DNA from: Mariprofundaceae bacterium
GTDB taxonomy: Bacteria > Pseudomonadota > Zetaproteobacteria > Mariprofundales > Mariprofundaceae
Reading direction: 5' to 3'
DNA: 13,102 bases
Assembly: GCA_030950875.1 (NCBI GenBank)
Contig: JAUZQS010000065.1
Location: 1 to 13,102 of the forward strand
Within the stretch, counting starts at the first letter, position 1. Each line of letters opens with the position of its first letter. The position numbers were made by a program, and so were the translations under genes. Shown piece after piece: positions 7,586 to 13,102 of the stretch. The notes under the pieces are model-generated. The model did no database searches, had not been told where the DNA came from, and saw nothing but the letters and a program-made list of their open reading frames with translations.

Positions 7586-8364
7586 GCAACTTGCTATGCA
7601 TTGATGTTGGTAATACCCAAATGGTCTTCGGATTATATCAAAAGGGCGAACTAACTTGTCATTGGCGTTTATCTAGCAGCTCCCATGTCACCAGCGATGA
7701 ATTAAGCTGGCAATTACATGGCATGTTTACCCAATTCAATCATGACCCAAAAACCATGAATGGCATCATGATTGCCAGCGTTGTTCCTCATCTTGATAGC
7801 GTATTACGAGAATCTTGTATGCAAACATGCGCCTGCCCAACAGCCTTTATTGGTGATAGCGGTGTCAAAACTGGCATAGCTGTGGAATACAAAAATCCTC
7901 GCGAAGTCGGTGCAGATCGCATTGCTAATGCCATTGCTGTACGCGAATCTTATGGTAGCCCTGCCATCGTCTTGGATTGTGGCACTGCCACCACATTCGA
8001 TTTGATTAATCAGCAAGGCCATTATGCTGGTGGCTTAATTATTCCAGGCATGGATATTGCGTTGGCAGCTCTATGCCAACGTGCTGCCAAATTACCTGAA
8101 GTCTCTGTCACTGCTACAAAAACCTTGATTGGTCGTGATACCATTAGCAGCATGCAAGCAGGAAGCTATTGGGCAGCAGTCGATGGTTTATCAGGCATTA
8201 TCAAACGACTACATGCATTGGATGAGTATCGTAATGCCCCAGTTATTGCCACCGGTGGCCTAGCAGCCAGTATTCATGGCGATATGCCCAATATCACCAC
8301 CTTGCAGCCTCATTTGACCTTAAATGGTCTCTATATTCTTGCTCAGCGTCATTTTACATCATGA
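7582..8364 (+). CDS. coaX: Type III pantothenate kinase
   Basis: Phosphorylates pantothenate, the first and controlling step of coenzyme A synthesis. Type III enzymes belong to the ASKHA fold, are not inhibited by CoA and generally need a monovalent cation. The 260 residues match the family. Visible motifs are the phosphate-1 loop IDVGNT (7-12), the pantothenate-binding GADRIANA (110-117), LDCGTATTFD (131-140) followed by GGLIIPG (150-156), and ATGGLA (223-228). AAGG lies 7 nt before the start, and the start overlaps birA by 4 nt. The birA-coaX-SPOR order is a known arrangement in several proteobacteria such as Pseudomonas. Confidence 0.96.
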   Translation: MSNLLCIDVGNTQMVFGLYQKGELTCHWRLSSSSHVTSDELSWQLHGMFTQFNHDPKTMNGIMIASVVPHLDSVLRESCMQTCACPTAFIGDSGVKTGIAVEYKNPREVGADRIANAIAVRESYGSPAIVLDCGTATTFDLINQQGHYAGGLIIPGMDIALAALCQRAAKLPEVSVTATKTLIGRDTISSMQAGSYWAAVDGLSGIIKRLHALDEYRNAPVIATGGLAASIHGDMPNITTLQPHLTLNGLYILAQRHFTS

Positions 8365-9014
8365 AACGTCTGCTTATATTCACCTTTATAGCTGCCAGCA
8401 TCAGTTTAACGTGGCTGGCTTGGAACCCGCCTATCGTGCAAAATCATTTGACTCGAATCCATATGCCTATCCCCGAAATACAGTCACTCGATGCTGGGCC
8501 TTGGCGAGTGATGACGCGCCGTATGATATCCAAACAAGCCGTTGAAGGGATGAAATCGCGTTTATTGGAGGCGGGCTTTCATCCTGAACTGATTCAAAAA
8601 CGAGAGCCTGTCGAGCTTCATGCTTTTGATGATCCGCGAATATTCAAAAAACAATCCGAGGCAGCTAAGGTAAAAGCCAAGTGGCGAGCTATGGGGGTTG
8701 AAGCAGATGTACTTCACCACCTAACCAAAGACGATGAAAAGGTTTTTAAAGTCGGATTAGGTCGCTTTTATATGTCCGAATATGCTGAAAGCATGCAAGA
8801 GCAACTCAAAAGAAGCAAACAACCTTATAACTATGAACGTCGTACGGTCAGCATTCCAAGTTATCATTTTATCTTTCCTGCCATGACCAAAGGTGAAGCT
8901 GAAATATTATGGAAGCGCCTACAAAATATGGGAATTGCTGATCCCGTAATCATGCAACGATCTGAATTTGAAAAGCTTTACCCTAATAAGTTGGCAAAAC
9001 GGTCAAATAAATAG
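8361..9014 (+). CDS. Membrane-anchored SPOR-like protein
   Basis: A 217-residue protein with a short cytoplasmic N-terminus, one hydrophobic segment at about 4-22 and a charged remainder that should lie in the periplasm. Two or three stretches fit the SPOR fold pattern (strand, helix, strand, helix): about 48-88 (PWRVMTRRM...LLEAGFHPEL), 129-160 (FKVGLGRFYMSEYAESMQEQL) and 168-199 (YHFIFPAMTKGEAEILWKRLQ...). SPOR domains bind denuded peptidoglycan glycans at division sites. Assignment rests on this pattern and on the frequent presence of a SPOR gene after birA-coaX. The start overlaps coaX by 4 nt and has no evident Shine-Dalgarno, suggesting coupling. The 3' end overlaps the convergent carA by 37 nt. 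Confidence 0.8.
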   Translation: MKRLLIFTFIAASISLTWLAWNPPIVQNHLTRIHMPIPEIQSLDAGPWRVMTRRMISKQAVEGMKSRLLEAGFHPELIQKREPVELHAFDDPRIFKKQSEAAKVKAKWRAMGVEADVLHHLTKDDEKVFKVGLGRFYMSEYAESMQEQLKRSKQPYNYERRTVSIPSYHFIFPAMTKGEAEILWKRLQNMGIADPVIMQRSEFEKLYPNKLAKRSNK

Positions 9015-10096
9015 TCCGCATCTTGTGGGCCAGGGCTAGCTTCAGGGTGATATTGCACAGAGAATATTGGCTTACCTTTCACACATAAGCCTTCAACCGT
9101 CCCATCAAACAAAGAACGATGGGTAATTTCCACATGCTCTGGCACAGCATCATCTGCTACGGCAAAACCATGATTTTGACTGGTTATTTCAATCTTGCCC
9201 GTAGTTTCGTCTTTCACAGGGTGATTGCCACCACGATGCCCAAACTTCAATTTAAATGTCTGCAAGCCCAAGGCTTGTGATAACAACTGGTGACCCATGC
9301 AAATACCAAAGATTGGCGTATCCGCATCCAGTAGTTCACGAATCGTATCCACCGCATAAGCCACTGCCGCTGGGTCGCCCGGGCCATTGGATAAAAAGAT
9401 ACCATCGGGATTCATTGCCAATACATCTTTGGCAGAGGTTTGCGCAGGTACAATCGACACTTTCAAACCACGATCTGCCAATTTTCGGAAAATATTACGC
9501 TTGCAACCAAAATCAAAGGCTACAACGTGTTTTTTCATTGCCGGTTGTTTGTAAGCCGCAGTATCAATATCGTAGGTTCCCTGCTGCCATGTTGAAACAT
9601 GATCACAACTCACTTGCCCTACCAAATCACGACCTTCCAAACCTATCCAAGCCTTGGCTTTCGCTACAGCGTCTTTCTCAGACATACCATCGGATGCAAT
9701 CACCCCATGTTGCGCACCATGATCACGCAAATGCCGCACCAAAGCTCGGGTATCAATATCCGCAATGCCTACCACAGACTTCGATTTCAACCATGTTGCC
9801 AAGTCTTGTTCGGCTCGATAGCTTGATGTTTGACGTGCAGGTGCTCGCACAATCAAACCACGCACAGCCACATGATCAGATTCCATATCCTGCGCATTGA
9901 CGCCAACATTACCAATATGTGGATATGTAAAAGTCATAATTTGATCGGTATATGAAGGGTCTGTCAGAATTTCCTGATAGCCAGTTAATGACGTATTAAA
10001 ACATACCTCACCAACGGTATTGCCTGTTGCGCCAAATGCTACGCCACGAAAAATACGGCCATCTGCCAACGCTAGAATTGCCTGTGTTTCACTCAT
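8978..10096 (-). CDS. carA: Carbamoyl-phosphate synthase small (glutaminase) subunit
   Basis: Hydrolyses glutamine and channels ammonia to the large subunit CarB for carbamoyl phosphate, used in pyrimidine and arginine synthesis. I place the start at 10096 (372 residues, MSETQ...), because GAGG at 10109-10106 lies 9 nt before it; the ATG at 10102 would leave only 3 nt. The N-terminal CPSase domain shows GEVCFNTSLTGYQEILTDPSY. The class I glutaminase domain (about from 190) has SNGPGDP, the nucleophile elbow FGICMGHQ with Cys266, and His350 and Glu352 in YHPEASPGP. carB is not downstream: the next gene on the left is the convergent SPOR gene, so the subunits are encoded separately or carB lies elsewhere. 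Confidence 0.97.
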   Translation of the reverse strand: MSETQAILALADGRIFRGVAFGATGNTVGEVCFNTSLTGYQEILTDPSYTDQIMTFTYPHIGNVGVNAQDMESDHVAVRGLIVRAPARQTSSYRAEQDLATWLKSKSVVGIADIDTRALVRHLRDHGAQHGVIASDGMSEKDAVAKAKAWIGLEGRDLVGQVSCDHVSTWQQGTYDIDTAAYKQPAMKKHVVAFDFGCKRNIFRKLADRGLKVSIVPAQTSAKDVLAMNPDGIFLSNGPGDPAAVAYAVDTIRELLDADTPIFGICMGHQLLSQALGLQTFKLKFGHRGGNHPVKDETTGKIEITSQNHGFAVADDAVPEHVEITHRSLFDGTVEGLCVKGKPIFSVQYHPEASPGPQDADYLFDRFANLLG

Positions 10097-10166
10097 GCGC
10101 ATATACCTCAGTAAAAGACTCGCCGCAGGGTATGAAAAACACTATGAAAAGTCGAGAAGACATTAC

Positions 10167-10177
10167 TGCCTAAGGCA
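10167..10177. promoter_or_regulatory. Short palindrome upstream of carA
   Basis: TGCCT-A-AGGCA is an 11-bp palindrome about 70 bp before the carA start. The half-site AAGGCA recurs directly after it. It could be an operator or a small hairpin in the carA leader; I recognise no specific regulator. The rest of 10097-10225 holds no convincing gene. Confidence 0.2.
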
Positions 10178-10225
10178 ATAAAGGCATCGTAGCATATCCG
10201 CCTGTCATGAGCCAAACGAGCAATA

Positions 10226-10533
10226 TCATTGCAGGAATGTACACCACCCTAATCTGTCAACATATTTGAGCCGCCTTTCCAAACCTTTTGATTGGGAAAG
10301 CTCCACAGATGCACTCTTTTTCATGATGACCCATGTGGTCTCAGGAAATTCTTTGTATGTTGCAGTGATACTGGTTGAAGCAGCTTTAATTTCCTTCACT
10401 GGCTGGCGTTCTAAGCTATAGAAATACCTGTAAGATCGGAAATATCTTCATCGATTAAGTCTTCTGCCATCGCATTCATGGAAAGGCTGCTTATCATGAA
10501 AAGCAATCCGTATGTCATCATGTTTCGTTTCAT
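10226..10533 (-). pseudogene. Frameshifted remnant of a small secreted protein
   Basis: Frame 1 starts at 10533 and encodes 40 residues to a TAG at 10413-10411. It opens with a clear signal peptide (MKRNMMTYGLLFMISSLSMNAMA, probably cleaved before EDLIDED) and continues DISDLTGISIA. A second frame, offset by one base, continues from about 10425 to a TGA at 10228-10226 with protein-like sequence (YFYSLERQPVKEIKAAS..., later SVELSQSKGLERRLKYVDR). Joined by a single-base indel it would make a protein of about 100 residues. The DISDLTG...PVKEIKAAST opening is loosely like the start of some mature TonB-dependent outer-membrane proteins, but this is too weak to name. It follows yeiH by 29 nt. A genuine 40-residue secreted peptide is the alternative reading. 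Confidence 0.45.
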
Positions 10534-10562
10534 CGCTTTTCTCACTTTTAACATTTCGTGCT

Positions 10563-11585
10563 CTAAATCAATACATACACAGCAAAATACCCGCCCACAG
10601 TGAGCCAGACAAACAGAATCGCTGCAAGAATAAATGGTTTGATGCCCACACCTTTGAGTTTATCAAAGTTTGTTTCCATTCCCAAAGCTGTCATTGCCAT
10701 GGTTAATAAAAACTGATCAATATGCTGTAATACCATGACCCATGATGCAGGTAACAGATGAAGAGAGTTAAACCCAACGATTCCCAGGAAGCCCAAGGCA
10801 AACCAGGGCACCGTTAATGATGTATTCGTATCTTTGCCTTCACCGTTACCATATTTGGCCCACCACCATCCCATAAACAGTAAAGCAGGAACAAGCAGCA
10901 TCACACGGGTCATTTTAACAATCACCGCATCATTGCTCACCGTTTGACCTATATCACTTGCTGCACCGACAACCTGCGCTACTTCATGCACCGTTGCGCC
11001 GATGAAAACACCCCAACCATTTGCATCAAGATTCAAGATGCCCCATTGATAAATGAGCGGATAAATCACCATTGCCAACGTACCAAATACAACAACAGTT
11101 GCGACCGCAGCGGCTGTTTGATGGCCTTTAGCCTTAATAACATCTTCAAAAGCCAAGATAGCAGCCGCGCCGCAAATCGCGCTGCCAGCCCCAGTAAGTA
11201 GCGTTGTTTGTTTATCCATACCCAATAGATAAACACCCACAATATAAGCAATGCATAGTGTGCTGATTACAATAAAGGATGCCGCAGCGAGACCAACCCA
11301 ACCAATCATCATAACTTCTTGCAATGTGATATAAAAACCATAAAGAATCACTGCCAGACGAAGAATTCTCCTTGCTGTGAAGCTGATGCCCGGCAACCAG
11401 GCTTCCGGCATACGGTGATGCAGCGTATTGGCATAGACAATACCTAACACTATGCCAATAATCAGTGGACTTATACCCAGTTGATGAACCCCAGACCATT
11501 GGCTGATTTGTGTGGCAGCCAATGCAAACAGGGTAACAAATAAAATACCATTGTTAGTATCGGCACGTTTTTGCTTACTGAACAT
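10563..11585 (-). CDS. yeiH: YeiH/UPF0324 family membrane transporter (putative sulfate exporter family)
   Basis: A 340-residue inner-membrane protein with about ten hydrophobic segments and the usual length of the UPF0324 (YeiH) family. Family blocks are LGISPLIIGIVLGI (36-49), LLTGAGSAICGAAAI (129-143), GATVHEVAQVVGA (196-208), KMTRVMLLVP (224-233) and AMTALGMETN (297-306). Family members are annotated as putative sulfate exporters. In E. coli, yeiH lies next to the LysR-type gene yeiE, which has been linked to sulfite stress; this window keeps that pairing in divergent form. The substrate is not proven by the sequence. The start has CGGAG 7 nt upstream. The gene is followed by the secreted-protein remnant at 10533. 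Confidence 0.93.
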   Translation of the reverse strand: MFSKQKRADTNNGILFVTLFALAATQISQWSGVHQLGISPLIIGIVLGIVYANTLHHRMPEAWLPGISFTARRILRLAVILYGFYITLQEVMMIGWVGLAAASFIVISTLCIAYIVGVYLLGMDKQTTLLTGAGSAICGAAAILAFEDVIKAKGHQTAAAVATVVVFGTLAMVIYPLIYQWGILNLDANGWGVFIGATVHEVAQVVGAASDIGQTVSNDAVIVKMTRVMLLVPALLFMGWWWAKYGNGEGKDTNTSLTVPWFALGFLGIVGFNSLHLLPASWVMVLQHIDQFLLTMAMTALGMETNFDKLKGVGIKPFILAAILFVWLTVGGYFAVYVLI

Positions 11586-11654
11586 AGCTTTTCTCCGTAT
11601 TTATCATGGGAGGAAGTCTATGTTTTTAATATAGGCATGAATAATGATAGTTAA

Positions 11655-11669
11655 TGATATAATATATCA
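11655..11669. promoter_or_regulatory. Perfect 15-bp palindrome overlapping the extended -10 of the LysR gene
   Basis: TGATATA-A-TATATCA is a perfect palindrome with a single central base. Its left half doubles as an extended -10 element (TGATATAAT, 11655-11663) reading into the LysR-type gene at 11692. The transcription start would fall near 11670. It also has the T-N11-A outline of a LysR-type binding site. A regulator bound here would block its own promoter and could act on the divergent yeiH. Confidence 0.5.
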
Positions 11670-11674
11670 AATAT

Positions 11675-11689
11675 GGTGATATATTCACC
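11675..11689. promoter_or_regulatory. Second inverted repeat just before the LysR gene start
   Basis: GGTGA-TATAT-TCACC has 5-bp arms and ends 2 nt before the ATG at 11692. It shares the core TGATATA with the palindrome at 11655, 20 bp between their left edges. It may be a second operator half-site, or a hairpin masking the start codon, since no Shine-Dalgarno is visible here. Confidence 0.4.
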
Positions 11690-11691
11690 TC

Positions 11692-12588
11692 ATGAATATT
11701 CATCAGGATCATCTTTTAAGTTTTGTCGCCTTGGTTCAGACAGGCAGCGTCAGTGCCGCAGCCAAATCCCGGTTCTTAACCCAGCCAGCCATTTCCAACC
11801 AGTTAAAGCGTTTACAGGAAACTGTTGGTATGCCACTTTATCGACGGCAGGGGCGTGGTGTTCAATTAACGGGGGCAGGTGAAGCCTTTTATATTCATGC
11901 CTTGAAAGTTCAACAGTCGATACAGGATTTAAACAGTTTTGCGGATGAACTTCACGGGTTGCAAGCTGGGCGGATTTATCTTTCCGCCAGTCAAACCATT
12001 GCAGGTTCTCTTCTACCCGCAGCACTGCTTTCTTTTCACCAGTTACATCCACAGATTGAGGTGTTTGTGAATAGTGTAAATAGCCAACAAGTATTTGAGA
12101 GCATGGATCACCATGATTTGGGTTTGGTGGAAAGCCCCTTACCGTCAAGTCTATCTGAGTGTTGCAGTGTTGAACCCCTTGGGGAAGATAAAATTGTCAC
12201 CGTGATGCCTATGAATCACCCTCTTGCAACATACAAATCCATTGAATTAAGTCAGCTTGAAGCTTATCCACTGATTTGGAGAGAACAAGGCTCAGGCACA
12301 CGGGAAGTACTAGAACGAGCATGGATGGCAACAACAAGGAAACAGCCCCATGTTCAGCTATGTATGGGGGGTGTATCGGCTGTACTTGAGTCAGTGCGCC
12401 AAGGCTTGGGAATTGGCGTGGTATCACAGTTTTGTTTGCCAACAGGAGAATCTATTTTAACCACTCGCCCATTTCACCCACAATTATCCCGTCCCATGAG
12501 TTTACTTCAGCCAAGGCATGCTTCACCGCTGGCGAAAAAATTAGTTGCTTTTCTCGTACCTTATCTGCGTTCACGATTAAGCCAATAA
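11692..12588 (+). CDS. LysR-type transcriptional regulator, YeiE-like, divergent from yeiH
   Basis: A 298-residue LysR-type regulator. The N-terminal winged helix-turn-helix (about 1-60) reads MNIHQDHLLSFVALVQTGSV, SAAAKSRFLTQPAISNQLKRL and MPLYRRQGRGVQLTGAGE, the classical LTTR signature. A linker helix (about 62-90) leads to a periplasmic-binding-protein-like effector domain. Its second lobe holds WREQGSGTREVLERA (about 196-210) and LESVRQGLGIGVVSQF (232-247), blocks shared with the CbbR/CysB/YeiE group. Neighbourhood with yeiH suggests a YeiE-like role in controlling the transporter. Two inverted repeats in the divergent region are its likely sites. No Shine-Dalgarno is seen before the start. 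Confidence 0.94.
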   Translation: MNIHQDHLLSFVALVQTGSVSAAAKSRFLTQPAISNQLKRLQETVGMPLYRRQGRGVQLTGAGEAFYIHALKVQQSIQDLNSFADELHGLQAGRIYLSASQTIAGSLLPAALLSFHQLHPQIEVFVNSVNSQQVFESMDHHDLGLVESPLPSSLSECCSVEPLGEDKIVTVMPMNHPLATYKSIELSQLEAYPLIWREQGSGTREVLERAWMATTRKQPHVQLCMGGVSAVLESVRQGLGIGVVSQFCLPTGESILTTRPFHPQLSRPMSLLQPRHASPLAKKLVAFLVPYLRSRLSQ

Positions 12589-12957
12589 ATACAATACAAG
12601 AGGTGGATCCTATCATGTCCTATACTGGATTATTACTTTATAAAAAGAGAAACCCACTTTCTATCGCAGACTCCTTATAAATCATAGCCTTCCTTAAGCC
12701 AGAAACGTCATTTAAAGACATGGATAAACTTGCCATGAAACAATCAGACCTTGACGCTTGGAAGCAGTTATAAAAGGCTAAGACCAAGTTGTTCGATACT
12801 ATTTTTGGGCAGACTCTATATGCAGCATAATCAAAAACTATGCTCATACATTTCAGACGCATTTAACGATTGGGAAATACTCTTAAACTAGCATTTTGTA
12901 GGGGTAAAATGAAAACTCCCCTCTATATTGAATGGGATATCAGGCAAAAATAGGCAG
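12589..12957. other. Gene-poor stretch with a possible decayed reading frame
   Basis: No convincing gene is seen in these 370 bases. A plus-strand ATG at 12615, preceded by AGGTGG, opens 21 codons to TAA (12678-12680). The same frame then reads on through two further TAA codons (12771-12773, 12828-12830) with protein-like segments such as FLKPETSFKDMDKLAMKQSD. A 14-codon frame (MKTPLYIEWDIRQK) starts at 12908 after AGGGG. These may be remnants of one or more lost genes; I recognise none. The overlapping 74-codon minus-strand frame (12862-12638) has no ribosome site or recognisable motif. Confidence 0.3.
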
Positions 12958-13102
12958 CTAGCCTCTTGGTAAATACGTTGAAGGATTTAAAGTTTTTCCA
13001 AAAAGACGGACTTCATAATGCAAATGCGGACCCGTGGAGTGCCCTGTTGAGCCCACACGCCCAATTAATTGATTGTATTCAACTTCATCGCCAGCCTTGA
13101 CT
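12958..13102 (-). CDS. LytM/M23 family metallopeptidase, C-terminal end (5' part beyond right edge)
   Basis: The last 48 codons of a gene entering from the right edge, ending in TAG at 12960-12958. They read VKAGDEVEYNQLIGRVGSTG, then HSTGPHLHYEVRLFGKTLNP and STYLPRG. GxVGSTGxSTGPHLHYEV with the HLH zinc-site histidines is the hallmark of the M23 (LytM, lysostaphin-type) peptidoglycan endopeptidase domain, followed by the usual NPxxYL tail. Whether it keeps all zinc ligands (as a hydrolase) or is a degenerate EnvC/NlpD-like activator cannot be judged, because the HxxxD motif lies outside. It is convergent with the LysR-type gene. Confidence 0.92.
   Translation of the reverse strand, partial: VKAGDEVEYNQLIGRVGSTGHSTGPHLHYEVRLFGKTLNPSTYLPRG

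Noticed and set aside
9256..9900. A 214-codon plus-strand frame opposite carA
   Set aside because: It lies wholly antisense to carA, is rich in His/Pro/Gln as expected for a mirror frame, and has no recognisable motif or ribosome site.
12900..12922. AGGGG...CCCCT inverted repeat downstream of the M23 peptidase gene
   Set aside because: The stem is only 5 bp with a 13-nt loop and no T run on either strand; not a convincing terminator.
12908..12952. A 14-codon frame MKTPLYIEWDIRQK reminiscent of a hemerythrin N-terminus (xIEWD)
   Set aside because: The resemblance is to a few residues only and the frame stops at once. No iron-ligand histidines are present.

Overview
The window reads as ordinary chromosome of a Gram-negative proteobacterium with moderate GC content, and every confident gene is a housekeeping gene. 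The mix (S-box riboswitch, zinc-ribbon threonine synthase, a nadC-birA-coaX-SPOR run, queA overlapping a glutamine-dependent nadE) would fit a proteobacterium outside the well-studied enterics. My guess is a zetaproteobacterium or a gamma/delta relative, but the sequence shown does not settle this.

Layout, left to right. (1) 1-1320: the 5' part of threonine synthase (minus strand, running off the left edge), preceded by a long leader holding a SAM-I (S-box) riboswitch aptamer, an intrinsic terminator and a plausible antiterminator. (2) 1322-1582: a small Ser/Ala/Glu-rich protein on the plus strand, divergent from thrC. (3) 1629-4956: a tight minus-strand operon rpiA-queA-nadE (pentose phosphate pathway, queuosine tRNA modification, NAD synthesis). 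(4) 5049-9014: a plus-strand operon of five genes. A polytopic membrane protein is followed by nadC, birA, coaX and a membrane-anchored SPOR-like protein; the last four are joined by 4-nt ATGA overlaps. NAD, biotin and CoA biosynthesis are thus clustered, and nadC and nadE lie in back-to-back operons. (5) 8978-10096: carA on the minus strand, overlapping the SPOR gene tail to tail, with no carB beside it. (6) 10097-10562: a gap that holds the frameshifted remnant of a small secreted protein. (7) 10563-12588: a divergent yeiH-type transporter and LysR-type regulator pair with palindromes in the 106-bp space between them. (8) 12589-12957: about 370 bases without a convincing gene. (9) 12958-13102: the C-terminus of a LytM/M23 peptidase on the minus strand, running off the right edge.

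The most interesting system is the SAM-I riboswitch in front of threonine synthase. The aptamer, the terminator and a competing antiterminator can all be drawn from the sequence, which predicts that high SAM shuts off a threonine gene rather than a methionine gene. I saw no transposon, CRISPR array, tRNA, rRNA or defence system.
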